DNA of 64,000 nucleotides, taken from the NCBI RefSeq assembly GCF_000612505.1, contig NZ_CP004078.1, positions 1,972,001 through 2,036,000 on the forward strand. The letters run 5' to 3'. Below the pieces are notes generated by a model, which saw only the letters and a program-made list of their open reading frames with translations, was not told the DNA's origin and made no database searches. A program made the position numbers and the translations under genes. Shown here in pieces: positions 52,643 to 61,511 of the stretch; within the stretch, counting starts at the first letter, position 1; every line of letters starts with the position of its first letter. Source of the stretch: Paenibacillus sabinae T27. GTDB lineage: Bacteria > Bacillota > Bacilli > Paenibacillales > Paenibacillaceae.

Positions 52643-53848
52643 TTGCCAAGATTGGAAGTCAGGCAGGTTCAAAACCGTGAAGAAATCGACAGGATCTTTG
52701 ATATGCTGGGGAGCGTATTTCCTGAGGACCGTTCGTTCTTTCAGCAGAGGCTCGATTACGATGTCTCGAATGATCCCGAAACGACCTGGATCGCTTTGGC
52801 GGACGGGGAATTGGCGGGGTCGGTGCAGCTGTTTCCATACCGGATTCATATTGGATCGGCGGAGCTGCTCGTCGGAGGCATCGGCAGTGTGGCCGCGGTC
52901 CCGGCATACCGGGGACTGGGGGCGGTGCAGGCGATTTTGGCAGAGATGAGCTTGTGGATGAGCAGCCATGGTTTCGACCTTTCCCTTCTGTTTACCGGGA
53001 TTCATCCATTCTACGAGAAGGCGGGCTGGGAGACGGTGGAAGCCCCTCTGTATGTGCTGAACGCCGAATCGGTATTGATGGAAGACGGCACGGGGACGCC
53101 CTATCAGATCTCGAAGTTTGAAGCCGGGGATTTGCACGAGGTCATGGAGATTTGTGAGCGGTACAACCGGAAGAACGCCAACACCCGGGTGCGGACTCGT
53201 GAATACTGGGAAGGCTTGCTGAAATGGACGGGTCATGTCACGGACAATTTTTGGGTGGCCAGAAAAGGAAACGAAATCGCCGCTTACGCCATCGGTGGGA
53301 AGGAAAAGGCCGGGAAGCTGAATCTGCTGGAATGCGCCTACCTTGATGGAGAGGGCGAAGCGATGAAGCCGCTGCTCTCAAGGATAGCCGGCGCGGAATC
53401 CGTCAAACGGCTGGAAGCTACCCTGCCTGAGGACGGCGTCCTGCCGGAAACTTTCAGGCAGCTCGGTTCTGTGGAGGTTGTCGATAACGACGAGACGATG
53501 TGGAAGGTGATCGGGTTACCCGCCATGCTGGCCAAGCTTGCGCCCGAACTGACAGACCGGATCGCCGGTCTGACCGGAGAAGAGGTGGCCGCCCTGCCTG
53601 AGCGCCTGCTGCTTCGGTGCGGGTCCGAGCGGGCCGTGCTCGTTCTCGAGCCATCCTCGGTCATCGTTCAGGTTTCCCCCTGGGGACTGGTCTATGACGA
53701 GGAAATCAAATGTACGGCCGCCGAATTTTGCGCCATGCTGACGCAGGGCATACAGGCGGTAAAGCGGGAGACGCTGCGCAGCAACAGGGCGCTTCAGGCG
53801 CTTTTTCCGGGGCAGCGTTATGCGATGTGGATCACGGAAAGGTATTAA
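52643..53848 (+). CDS. Eis-like GNAT acetyltransferase
   Basis: 401-residue multi-domain acetyltransferase. Residues 1-140 are a GNAT domain with acetyl-CoA loop VPAYRGLGAVQAIL near 90; a second GNAT-like part and a C-terminal sterol-carrier-like region follow, as in the Eis family. TTG start with AAGAGGTG upstream. Lodged between sugar transporter and dehydrogenase genes, 22 bases after the permease. Substrate unknown; in this setting it could acetylate an amino sugar or its derivative, which is inference. Confidence 0.8.
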   Translation: MPRLEVRQVQNREEIDRIFDMLGSVFPEDRSFFQQRLDYDVSNDPETTWIALADGELAGSVQLFPYRIHIGSAELLVGGIGSVAAVPAYRGLGAVQAILAEMSLWMSSHGFDLSLLFTGIHPFYEKAGWETVEAPLYVLNAESVLMEDGTGTPYQISKFEAGDLHEVMEICERYNRKNANTRVRTREYWEGLLKWTGHVTDNFWVARKGNEIAAYAIGGKEKAGKLNLLECAYLDGEGEAMKPLLSRIAGAESVKRLEATLPEDGVLPETFRQLGSVEVVDNDETMWKVIGLPAMLAKLAPELTDRIAGLTGEEVAALPERLLLRCGSERAVLVLEPSSVIVQVSPWGLVYDEEIKCTAAEFCAMLTQGIQAVKRETLRSNRALQALFPGQRYAMWITERY

Positions 53849-53881
53849 AGGCATCCCTTTTCAAAAGGAGACGATTCCAGA

Positions 53882-54871
53882 ATGAAGAATGTGTTGTTGA
53901 TTGGCGCCGGCACGATGGGGAGAACGCATGCGGAAGCCTATTCGGCCATGAAGGATGTGTCTTTGGCGGGTATCGTCGATTCGGATGCGGCCGCGGCGGG
54001 CAAAGCAGCTGAGCGGTTCGGTACCCGTTCGTTCGGCAGCTATGAGGAAGCGATGATGGAGCTGGATACGGTCGACGTGGTTGACATCTGTCTGCCAACG
54101 TATCTGCACCGGGAGTACGTGCTCAAGGCGGCGGATGACGGCAAGCACATCATTTGCGAAAAACCGCTGGCCGGCAGCTTGAAGGACGCGCGCGAAATGA
54201 TCGACTACTGCAAGGACAAGAAGATCCGGCTGTTTGTGGGACATGTGGTGAGATTCTTCCCGGAATATGTTCAGGCCAGACAGGTAATGGAGCAGAAAGG
54301 TCTGGGTGATATCGCCATGGTAAGGGCCAGCCGGACCTCAGGATTTCCGCGCGCCTGGCAGAACTGGTATGCGGATACGAGCAAGAGCGGCGGTCTGCTG
54401 CTCGACCTGTCCATCCATGATTTCGATTATTTGCGCTGGTGCTTCGGGGAAGTGGAGCGGGTATTCGCCAAAGCCTATGTTCCGGAATCTTCAGAGGGCG
54501 GCGGCTACGCACTGACAACGCTAACCTTCCGCAGCGGCGTAATTGCCCATGTCGAAGGCTCGTGGTCCCATCAGAAATTTACGACTTCCTTCGAAATCGC
54601 GGGAACCGACGGGATTATTGATTTCAACAGCGCGAGCGACAATCCGATCCTGTCCTTCCGGAAGGCGCCGGACCAGCCGCAGGAGGGCGCTGCCGTTCCG
54701 GAAAGCCCGCTGCTGAAAACGCCTTATTACCGGGAGCTGGCCCATTTTCTGTCTTGTATGGAGACGGGGGAAGAACCGATCGTTACCGCCGAGGACGCGT
54801 ACCAGGCGCTGGCCATCTCGCTGGCAGCCATTGAATCGTCCCGCAGCGGCACGCCCGTGGCAATTGCTTAA
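53882..54871 (+). CDS. Gfo/Idh/MocA family oxidoreductase
   Basis: 329-residue NAD(P)-dependent sugar or cyclitol dehydrogenase. Rossmann motif LLIGAGTMGRTHAEAY at the N-terminus, catalytic-region ICEKPLAGSL near 95 and LLDLSIHDFDYLRW near 175, which carries the conserved Asp and His. ATG start with AAAAGGAGACG upstream. Second-to-last gene of the presumed sugar operon. Confidence 0.92.
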   Translation: MKNVLLIGAGTMGRTHAEAYSAMKDVSLAGIVDSDAAAAGKAAERFGTRSFGSYEEAMMELDTVDVVDICLPTYLHREYVLKAADDGKHIICEKPLAGSLKDAREMIDYCKDKKIRLFVGHVVRFFPEYVQARQVMEQKGLGDIAMVRASRTSGFPRAWQNWYADTSKSGGLLLDLSIHDFDYLRWCFGEVERVFAKAYVPESSEGGGYALTTLTFRSGVIAHVEGSWSHQKFTTSFEIAGTDGIIDFNSASDNPILSFRKAPDQPQEGAAVPESPLLKTPYYRELAHFLSCMETGEEPIVTAEDAYQALAISLAAIESSRSGTPVAIA

Positions 54872-54925
54872 GTGTCCGGGCGTTAGGACGCCTCATCTCA
54901 AAATTAACAAGTACAGGAGGGTCTT

Positions 54926-55915
54926 ATGATTAAAATAGGCATAGCCAGTTTTGCTCATATGCATGCCATGGGCTATATGGACGCTTTATTGCAGATTGAC
55001 GGCGCGGAGCTGGCCGGAATCTGGGACGAGGATGCGGAGAAGGGGCAGGAGATAGCCGGCCGTTATCAGACGGCGTACTATCCCGAGCTGAATCAGCTGA
55101 TCGGCAGCGGGATCGACGCGGTCATCGTCTGCTCCGAGAACGTGCGGCATATTGATTGTGTCATGGCGGCCGCCGGGGCGGGCAAGCATGTTCTGTGCGA
55201 GAAGCCGCTGGCTACCCGGGTAGAGGATGCGCTGGCGATGATCGCGGCCTGCCGGGAGAACGGAGTGCTTCTCCAGACCGCTTTTCCCGTCCGGTTCCAA
55301 ACCTCGATCAGGCGGGGCAAGGAGCTGCTGGACAGCGGTGTGTACGGCAAAATTCTTGCCATGAAAGGGACGAACCGAGGGCGCATTCCCGGCGGCTGGT
55401 TCCTGGATAAGGAGCTGTCCGGCGGGGGAGCGGTGATGGACCATACCGTTCATGTCGTTGACGTCATGCGCTGGTATATGGGCGCGGAAGTGACGAATGT
55501 GTACGCCGAGGCCGCCAGCCGGTTCTCGGAAGGGAAGATCGACGACTGCGGCATCCTGACGATGGAGTTCGACAACGGGGTGTTCGCCAGCCTGGACTGC
55601 AGCTGGTCACGGAACAGGAACTTCCCGACCTGGGGGGACGTAACGCTGGATGTGATCTGCGAGTACGGTGTGCTGTCGATCAATGCCTTCAATCAGAAAA
55701 TGAGCGTGTATCGCAATGACAACGGCGTGAGCTGGGACTACTGGGGAGACAATATGGATCTGGAGCTGATCCGCGATTTTGTCCGGTCGGTCAGCGAAGG
55801 AGCGAAGACCCCCTCGGTAACCGGGGAAGACGGGCTGCGGGCGCTTGAAGTCGCACTGGCCGCTTACCGGTCGGCCGAGGACCATCGGCCCGCTCCAATC
55901 ACCCTGGTCCGTTGA
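54926..55915 (+). CDS. Gfo/Idh/MocA family oxidoreductase
   Basis: 329-residue paralogue type of the preceding gene, with KIGIASFAHMHAMGY instead of the usual GxGxxG opening, LCEKPLATRVEDA near 92 and GGGAVMDHTVHVVDVMRWYMG near 168. The altered dinucleotide loop (ASFAHMHA) is found in some family members. GGAGGG upstream of ATG 54926. The two dehydrogenases could catalyse consecutive oxidation and reduction steps on one sugar, as in inosose-type pathways; inference. Confidence 0.91.
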   Translation: MIKIGIASFAHMHAMGYMDALLQIDGAELAGIWDEDAEKGQEIAGRYQTAYYPELNQLIGSGIDAVIVCSENVRHIDCVMAAAGAGKHVLCEKPLATRVEDALAMIAACRENGVLLQTAFPVRFQTSIRRGKELLDSGVYGKILAMKGTNRGRIPGGWFLDKELSGGGAVMDHTVHVVDVMRWYMGAEVTNVYAEAASRFSEGKIDDCGILTMEFDNGVFASLDCSWSRNRNFPTWGDVTLDVICEYGVLSINAFNQKMSVYRNDNGVSWDYWGDNMDLELIRDFVRSVSEGAKTPSVTGEDGLRALEVALAAYRSAEDHRPAPITLVR

Positions 55916-55939
55916 GCGGGCAGGCGCATTCTTTTTGGC

Positions 55940-55975
55940 AATCCCCAGGGATGGTTTGATCCCGGGGGATTTTTG
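55940..55975 (+). terminator. Terminator of the sugar-catabolic operon
   Basis: AATCCCC and GGGAT pair with ATCCC and GGGGATT around a short loop with one bulged base, followed by TTTT. Confidence 0.85.
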
Positions 55976-56034
55976 CTGAGCGGGCGAGTCTCCGGCTTTT
56001 TGCTGAGGGGCGGAGTTCCCCCTCTTTTTGCTCG
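55971..56034 (+). repeat. Short imperfect tandem repeat
   Basis: TTTTTGCTGAG followed by a GC-rich part occurs twice (55970 and about 55998) and a third partial copy TTTTTGCTCG begins near 56026. Unit about 28 bases. The remaining bases to 56227 are AT-rich and hold the promoter region of the next gene. Confidence 0.6.
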
Positions 56035-56227
56035 ATATGTAATGTTCTCTTCCATTCATTCGGCTTGTGTGCACGGATTGTTAGTTATGATGCACAATTA
56101 ATAGTAAGAAATTTAGGTATTATGACAATTAACATGCCATCGACATTTAAACGGCGTATCAGACAATATATAATTGGAGTAATAGCACATATGCTGATTT
56201 AAACGCCACTGAAAGGTATGAGGAAGC

Positions 56228-57673
56228 ATGAGTCTGGAAGCTTTGAACGAACGAGTGAAAACCGATCTTTCCTACCTTGCCTTCGGAGGCGCGGATTGGG
56301 TGCAGCCGAAGGAGCACTCCGAAGGGCATGTCTATGACGTCGTCATTGTCGGAGGAGGCCAAAGCGGCCTGGCTGCAGCTTTCGGCCTGCTGCGTGAACG
56401 GGTATCGAATATTCTGGTTATTGATGAGAACCCCGAAGGACTGGAAGGACCGTGGGAAACCTATGCGCGAATGGTGACGCTGCGCACGCCCAAGCATTTA
56501 ACTTCTGTCGACCTTGGCATCCCTTCCCTGACCTTCCGCTCCTGGTGGGAAGCGCAGTTCGGACCGGAGGGCTGGGAAGAGGTCGTTAAGATTCCGCGGG
56601 GCGATTGGATGAACTATCTGCGCTGGTACCGGCAGATTCTGGGTCTGCCGGTTATCAACGATGTGAAGCTGAAGCTGATCGAGCCTGCTGGTGGCGGGGT
56701 CCATCGCTTGCATATTGAAGGAGCGGGAGCGCCTGCGGCGCACCTGCTGGCGCGAAAGGTCGTACTGGCCACCGGCATTCAGGGAGGCGGCGAGTGGCAT
56801 GTGCCTCCGATGATTGCCGATAAGCTGCCAGGACATCTGTACGCCCATACTTCGGAGATGATCGATTTCGAGAGCCTTAAAGGCAAGAAAATCGGGATTC
56901 TCGGCGGCGGGGCTTCCGCCTTCGATAATGCCAATTTCGCCTTGTCGAGCGGCGTGGCCGAAGCCCATGTCTTTGTCCGCCGGGAGAAGCTGCCAACTGT
57001 CAATCCGATCCGCCAGATGGAGTCCTCGGGGATGATTGAACGATATCATGTACTGTCGGATGCCGATAAATATGCGGTGATCTCCCATTTCTTCAAGTTC
57101 AATCAGCCGCCGACCAACGATACGTTCGAACGCGCGGCATCATGGCCCGGATTTCAGCTGCATCTCGGCTCACCATGGCTTGATGTAGAGACGGACGGCG
57201 AGGGAGTCGTCGTGACCACACCTAAAGGCAAGTTTACCTTCGATTATCTCATTGTCAGCACCGGCCTGCTCAGCGATCCGAGCCTGCGTCCGGAGTTTCG
57301 GCTGATCGAGAGCCACATTGCCCGCTGGTCCGATGTGTACAAAGCTCCGGAGGAAGCGGCCAATCCGCTGCTTGACGCGCATCCTTATCTTAGCCCCGGC
57401 TTTGCGCTCACGAGTCGTGACGCAGCGGGAGAGCCGCTGCTCCATGGGCTCTTTATCTTCAACTATTCGGCTCTGGCCAGCTGCGGCCTGTCGGCTTCTG
57501 CGATTTCGGGGACGAAGAACGCGGTTCCCAAGCTTGTGACCGGAGTGGCAGATCAGCTGTTTCTTGATGACCGCGAAGAGATTTTGCAGTCTTTCCTGGA
57601 CTATAACGAGGATGAATTCGTCGGCGTGTGGCCGATACAAACGGCGGATGACAAGCTTGAGCAAAAAATATAG
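56228..57673 (+). CDS. FAD/NAD(P)-binding oxidoreductase
   Basis: 481-residue two-dinucleotide flavoprotein. VVIVGGGQSGLAAAFGLL near 38-55 binds FAD and KIGILGGGASAFDNA near 222 binds NAD(P). GPWETYARMVTLRTPK and FDYLIVSTGL are typical of flavin-containing monooxygenase-like or SidA-related proteins. No membrane segment. Substrate unknown. ATG start with a weak GAGGAAG site. A terminator follows, so it is a single-gene unit. Confidence 0.82.
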   Translation: MSLEALNERVKTDLSYLAFGGADWVQPKEHSEGHVYDVVIVGGGQSGLAAAFGLLRERVSNILVIDENPEGLEGPWETYARMVTLRTPKHLTSVDLGIPSLTFRSWWEAQFGPEGWEEVVKIPRGDWMNYLRWYRQILGLPVINDVKLKLIEPAGGGVHRLHIEGAGAPAAHLLARKVVLATGIQGGGEWHVPPMIADKLPGHLYAHTSEMIDFESLKGKKIGILGGGASAFDNANFALSSGVAEAHVFVRREKLPTVNPIRQMESSGMIERYHVLSDADKYAVISHFFKFNQPPTNDTFERAASWPGFQLHLGSPWLDVETDGEGVVVTTPKGKFTFDYLIVSTGLLSDPSLRPEFRLIESHIARWSDVYKAPEEAANPLLDAHPYLSPGFALTSRDAAGEPLLHGLFIFNYSALASCGLSASAISGTKNAVPKLVTGVADQLFLDDREEILQSFLDYNEDEFVGVWPIQTADDKLEQKI

Positions 57674-57689
57674 ATCGTATTCACCAAGG

Positions 57690-57717
57690 CGCCCGGGTAT
57701 CCGGGCGTTTGTTGTTT
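57690..57717 (+). terminator. Terminator after the FAD oxidoreductase
   Basis: CGCCCGG (57690-57696) pairs with CCGGGCG (57701-57707), loop GTAT, then a T-rich tail. Confidence 0.85.
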
Positions 57718-57723
57718 TATGAT

Positions 57724-57758
57724 AAGGTGAACCGTATCATAAATAAGGGCAAGTTTTA
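57724..57758 (+). repeat. Intergenic element, copy A
   Basis: Core GGTGAACCGTATCATAAATA followed by AGGGCAAGTTTTAA. Same core as copies B, C and D, all in plus orientation and each shortly after a hairpin. Precedes the AraC gene. Confidence 0.7.
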
Positions 57759-57829
57759 ATTGTGCAACTCGAATCAAGTATGCGAAGATCGCCGGTGATA
57801 TGATCGAAGGGAAAGGAGGGAGGACTTCC

Positions 57830-58732
57830 ATGTACGAATGGAATGAAATGGTCCAACTTATGGTGGATTGGGTGGAGACCAATATAACGGAGAGTTCATC
57901 TCTATTGAAGATGTCGGAGCAGTTAGGGTATTCCCCCTTTTATTGTTCCAAGCAGTTCAACCAACTGACCGGAATGACATTACGGGATTACGTCTGGACC
58001 CGAAGAATCAGCCGTGCCGCCTTGGAGCTCCGCGACACGGACCAGCGCGTTCTGGATATTGCCGTAAAGTATGGATTCTCATCACAAGAGGCGTTTACAC
58101 GAGCTTTCAACAAGGCTTTTCAGCTCTCCCCCGCAGCCTACCAAAAAGCTCCCCGACCTATTCCGTTGGCTATTCGTCAGGAGGTATTCTCGCCTTATCA
58201 TTATTTGATCAAGGAGCGTGATAAGATGAGCAAGGTACATTTGCAATCGGCGGAGATCAAAGTCGAGTTCATACCAACGCACAAATTTATCGGGATCTGG
58301 GACATTTCCGTAACAAACTATGGGGACTTCTGGGGAAACGGGCACTCTTGTGACGAGGTCAGCGGCACGTTGGAGAGTATGTCAAACAACACACTTCCCG
58401 GACAGCTGGGACAGACCGCAGGATGGTTTTACCAGAGCGGACAAAAGGGATATTTGTATGGCATCCCAGTTTCAACGGAGTACGACGGACCGATTCCGGC
58501 AGGAATGGAATGCAGGGATATTCCAGAGTCGGAGTATCTGGTCTTTTTCCACCCGCCGTTCAATTACCTGAAGGATAATGGTGCCGTTATGGGAATGGTT
58601 GAAGACGTGGCGTGGTCCTTCGACCCTAAAAGTCTGGGGTATCAGTGGGATGAATTGATCAAGCAAGATTACCAGCGGCATTTTCCAGAGGGGTATGGTT
58701 ATGCGGTGCTGCGGCCGGTGAAAAGGTTATAG
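57830..58732 (+). CDS. AraC family regulator with GyrI-like effector domain
   Basis: 300 residues. Two AraC helix-turn-helix motifs fill residues 1-105 (LLKMSEQLGYSPFYCSKQFN and VLDIAVKYGFSSQEAFTRAF); residues 145-300 form a GyrI-like/SOUL effector-binding domain (IPTHKFIGIWDISV, ending YAVLRPVKRL). This HTH-first layout is typical of Rob/BmrR-like regulators that sense hydrophobic compounds. GGAGGGAGG selects ATG 57830. Isolated between two terminators; target not visible. Confidence 0.9.
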   Translation: MYEWNEMVQLMVDWVETNITESSSLLKMSEQLGYSPFYCSKQFNQLTGMTLRDYVWTRRISRAALELRDTDQRVLDIAVKYGFSSQEAFTRAFNKAFQLSPAAYQKAPRPIPLAIRQEVFSPYHYLIKERDKMSKVHLQSAEIKVEFIPTHKFIGIWDISVTNYGDFWGNGHSCDEVSGTLESMSNNTLPGQLGQTAGWFYQSGQKGYLYGIPVSTEYDGPIPAGMECRDIPESEYLVFFHPPFNYLKDNGAVMGMVEDVAWSFDPKSLGYQWDELIKQDYQRHFPEGYGYAVLRPVKRL

Positions 58733-58778
58733 TACTAGAAAGTGAAATAATGGGGCACCGACCATAGCTGGATTACGG

Positions 58779-58804
58779 AAGGCCATCCTGCAAAGGATGG
58801 CCTT
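58779..58804 (+). terminator. Hairpin after the AraC gene
   Basis: AAGGCCATCC (58779-58788) pairs perfectly with GGATGGCCTT (58795-58804). The T tract is weak. A related hairpin stands before copy D of the intergenic element. Confidence 0.65.
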
Positions 58805-58805
58805 A

Positions 58806-58857
58806 AAACTTGCCGTTACAGACATCGCGGTGAACCGTACCACAAATAGTGGTAAAG
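58806..58857 (+). repeat. Intergenic element, copy B (long form)
   Basis: AAACTTGCCGTTACAGACAT then the core GCGGTGAACCGTACCACAAA and TAGTGGTAAAG. Shares its first half with copy D over about 40 bases. The left end AAAACTTGCCGTTAC is nearly the reverse complement of the right end of copy C. Confidence 0.75.
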
Positions 58858-58947
58858 CAGAAAATCGAACTGAACGTTGATACTGCATAGATATTTCTTA
58901 AAGGCCGCCAAAGTCTCCTGCACTTTCTCTCTTATGATGTTTCGAGC

Positions 58948-59454
58948 TTATTTTACGGAAGCCGGTGACTTTCCCGTTTTGGCTGATACAGAAAAATAAC
59001 TCATCTCAACAGGTGAGACGGGCTTTGATTTCGGTTCCCCTCTCAGTTTCTCCGACACGCCGTCCTGGCTTTCATCTGAGCAATCCCGGCGGTATCTTCC
59101 CTCCTCCAGCTTCATGTCGATAAAATCGACGACCTGCTGCAGCGAGGCGATTTGGCTGACGATATTTTCCCGGTGGCTCCTTATGTGCTCCACCAGCTCG
59201 GGATATTCCGCGGGATCGGTGTCGGCGGAGACCGCCAAAAACGGCCGCATTTTCTCCAGCGGCATCCCCGTTTTTTTCAGGCAGGACATCAGCCGGATCG
59301 TATTGATGTCCTCCTGCCGGTAGATGCGGTGCCCGTTGTCCTTCCGGTCCGCCCGGCGTAGCAGCGCGATCTTTTCGTAATAACGGATCGCATCCTCGGA
59401 AATTCCGGTTTGCTCGGCGGTTTGCTTTATTGTAAAGGTTTGCTCTGCCATCAT
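58948..59454 (-). CDS. MerR family transcriptional regulator
   Basis: 168-residue regulator with winged helix FTIKQTAEQTGISEDAIRYY and a dimerisation helix near 85-125, then a Lys/Ser-rich tail without recognised motif. Cys residues are not clustered as in metal sensors. GGGAGGG upstream selects ATG 59454 (an adjacent ATG at 59451 is possible). Divergent from an SDR gene; both promoters carry 19-base spacers and matching dyads, the classic MerR target. Confidence 0.92.
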   Translation of the reverse strand: MMAEQTFTIKQTAEQTGISEDAIRYYEKIALLRRADRKDNGHRIYRQEDINTIRLMSCLKKTGMPLEKMRPFLAVSADTDPAEYPELVEHIRSHRENIVSQIASLQQVVDFIDMKLEEGRYRRDCSDESQDGVSEKLRGEPKSKPVSPVEMSYFSVSAKTGKSPASVK

Positions 59455-59487
59455 CCTGTTCCCTCCCGGAGATTGCTTTTTTTGTGC

Positions 59488-59518
59488 ATTATACATCTTG
59501 GTGCTGGCTCCAAGTCAA
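59488..59518 (-). promoter_or_regulatory. MerR-type promoter of the regulator gene
   Basis: On the minus strand TTGACT, a 19-base spacer, TATAAT. The spacer holds CTTGGAGCC...CACCAAG, an imperfect dyad resembling the one on the SDR promoter. Nineteen-base spacers are the hallmark of promoters remodelled by MerR proteins. Confidence 0.8.
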
Positions 59519-59556
59519 GTCTCTTATCCTTAGGACAAAAACTTTGTTTACGTGCC

Positions 59557-59587
59557 TTGACTTGGAGTCGACTCCAAGTTATAGAAT
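59557..59587 (+). promoter_or_regulatory. MerR-type promoter of the SDR gene
   Basis: TTGACT (59557-59562), 19 bases, TAGAAT (59582-59587). The spacer holds a perfect dyad CTTGGAGTCGACTCCAAG (59561-59578). An alternative -10, TATAGA at 59580, would give 17 bases but matches less well. Confidence 0.8.
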
Positions 59588-59633
59588 GTGCGCTATCAGG
59601 GGGAAATATCCCGACATCAGGAGGAGACGTACA

Positions 59634-60491
59634 ATGAACACGAACCAACGTGAAAATATCGCACTGATTACAGGCGCAAGCAACGGGATCGGGTTGGAAT
59701 TAACACGGAAGTTGCTTTCGGAGGAATGGCAGGTGGTTGCTTTGAACCGTTCCGACTTTCCTGCGGATGATATGAGAATCCAAAAAGCTATCAATAGTGG
59801 ATGGCTTCGCATTTATAAAATAACGGATCTCGCCGATTATGCCAGCTTGAGACGTACTTTGGAAGAGATCAAAGGAAAGGAGCGGCGGATCGACATCTTG
59901 TTCAACAATGCCGGCGCGAGCTTTCCCGAGCTAAGTTATTCGAAACAAAGGCGTGAGAAACATTATGAACTGATGACGGTCGTTCCGTATATCATTCTGA
60001 TGGAATTGAAGGAACTCTTAAAAAACGGCAGCTTAAAAACGGTGGTCAATACCTCATCTTCAGCACTAAACTATGTGAAAGAGTTTAATATCGAAACCCT
60101 GGAACGCCCCAAAACCTTCCGCAAACTGCTCGGTCCTTATGCCACTTCAAAGCTGGCGCTTTCGCTGTGGACTCAGGCTATCGCATCGCAGCTTGCCAAG
60201 GAAGGCATTAAGATCCGCAGCGTTGACCCCGGCGGCAATAATACGCTAAGAAAAGGAGAAAAATCCGGACTGCCCATAATGGTTAATTTGCTAATGAAGC
60301 TGTTTTTCTCTCCGCCTACCCACGGCGCGAACCAGTTGTATGAGGGGGCCCTCGGGGAACACCGTAATGAGACCGGCGTGTTTTTGCTGAAAGGTAAGGT
60401 TGCAGATTTAAAATTTAAAGATCAAGCGCTGAACGTTTTGGAAAGAATTCATGCGATTTACAAACACGAATTTCTTGGTGAGCGCACCTGA
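59634..60491 (+). CDS. SDR family oxidoreductase
   Basis: 285-residue short-chain dehydrogenase. Cofactor motif GASNGIG at 14-20, NNAG at 91-94, Ser141-143, Tyr169 and Lys173 form the active site. Resembles the retinol-dehydrogenase-like branch. AGGAGGAGA selects ATG 59634; the frame is open far upstream through the promoter region. Likely induced by the divergent MerR protein. Confidence 0.9.
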   Translation: MNTNQRENIALITGASNGIGLELTRKLLSEEWQVVALNRSDFPADDMRIQKAINSGWLRIYKITDLADYASLRRTLEEIKGKERRIDILFNNAGASFPELSYSKQRREKHYELMTVVPYIILMELKELLKNGSLKTVVNTSSSALNYVKEFNIETLERPKTFRKLLGPYATSKLALSLWTQAIASQLAKEGIKIRSVDPGGNNTLRKGEKSGLPIMVNLLMKLFFSPPTHGANQLYEGALGEHRNETGVFLLKGKVADLKFKDQALNVLERIHAIYKHEFLGERT

Positions 60492-60601
60492 GGACATGCT
60501 CCTTCTTTCATCCGCGAATCTCAATATATCTACAGAAGACGATTCCTTTATGGAATTTGCTTTATAAGTGATATTGATAAAAAGGCGGCTTAATTTCATT
60601 A

Positions 60602-60631
60602 CCGTTCAGCTTCGGCTGGGCGGGGATTTTT
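60602..60631 (+). terminator. Terminator after the SDR gene
   Basis: CCGTTCAGC, a TTCG tetraloop, GCTGGGCGG, then GGATTTTTT. Two G-T pairs. Confidence 0.8.
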
Positions 60632-60708
60632 TCTTGGCATCCGCCCAAGCGCCCTTTCCGCGAATGCATATGATGATTATGCCTATACATTGAAAGGAGC
60701 GATCACAT

Positions 60709-61095
60709 ATGGGATTTTTTCCAACGCCGGGACCCGGCCAAGGACTTCCAGGGTTTCCGGGCGGACCTGGCGTGCCGGGAGGACCGGGGTTTCCAGGTGG
60801 ATTTCCCGGGACTCCGGGACTTCCGGGGGGTGCACCGGGAGGCGTTCAAGCGCCGACGGCTCCTCCACCGCAATTCGTACCGCAAATGCCGGCCACCACA
60901 TTTGCCATCGACCCCGGCGGGATCAGACGCTGCCTGTTCCGCAACACATACATTTGGCTGAACAACGGCGAGCAATTTTGGTTCTACCCGGTATTCGTCG
61001 GGCGTAATTCTATTGCTGGGTTCAGATGGTTCGGTTTCTTCTGGGCGTACTTCGGCATTGATTTGAATCGGATTAGCTCGTTCACCTGCTTCTAA
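60709..61095 (+). CDS. Small protein with collagen-like Gly/Pro N-terminus
   Basis: 128 residues. Residues 7-47 are dominated by XPG and GXP triplets; a short Pro/Ala linker follows. Residues 72-128 form a compact aromatic-rich domain (RRCLFRNTYIWLNNGEQFWFYPVFVGRN, ending FTCF) that resembles a conserved family in spore-forming Bacillota. No signal peptide. AAAGGAG upstream of ATG 60709. A surface or spore-coat role is plausible but unproved. Confidence 0.8.
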   Translation: MGFFPTPGPGQGLPGFPGGPGVPGGPGFPGGFPGTPGLPGGAPGGVQAPTAPPPQFVPQMPATTFAIDPGGIRRCLFRNTYIWLNNGEQFWFYPVFVGRNSIAGFRWFGFFWAYFGIDLNRISSFTCF

Positions 61096-61112
61096 TGTAG
61101 ACAGTGAAAGAG

Positions 61113-61130
61113 AACAGCCTGCGGGCTGTT
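61113..61130 (+). terminator. Hairpin after the collagen-like gene
   Basis: AACAGCC and GGCTGTT, a perfect seven-base stem with loop TGCG, 18 bases after the stop. No clear T tract; the intergenic element copy C follows directly. Confidence 0.5.
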
Positions 61131-61131
61131 G

Positions 61132-61170
61132 GCGCGGTGAACCGTACCACAAGTAACGGTAAGTTTTTTT
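61132..61170 (+). repeat. Intergenic element, copy C
   Basis: GCGGTGAACCGTACCACAAG followed by TAACGGTAAGTTTTTTT. The rest of the gap to 61511 holds a long stem (AGGGGACTTTTGCTT with AAGCAAAAGCCCCCT, 61301-61336) and no gene I can support. Confidence 0.7.
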
Positions 61171-61511
61171 GGGAAATCCCGCAGCAGGGTTGGGAGGGCG
61201 CCTTGCTTGGAATGGGTTTGGGATGGGCCAGATTCGGCAGAAAAGTCTGCTAAAAGGGGCTTCTGAGAGCTTTTTGGTCTACAGGATGATGCGGTATCTG
61301 GAGGGGACTTTTGCTTGCGGAAAGCAAAAGCCCCCTCTCCGTTTTGGCGGAAGGGGCCAGTTCGCAGGTTTTGAGCTGCCGGATTAGGCGGTCTTCGGCC
61401 TCGACCAGCTCGTACGTCTCTTGTTGGTTTTCGTTCACATCCAGTATGGAACAACAGGTAAACTTTTTTCGTCTTATAAGTATAGGCTCAGACAAATGGA
61501 GGAGTATGGTG

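Noticed and set aside
57868..58221. Plus-strand frame overlapping the AraC gene
   Set aside because: Alternative frame inside a well-supported AraC-family gene.
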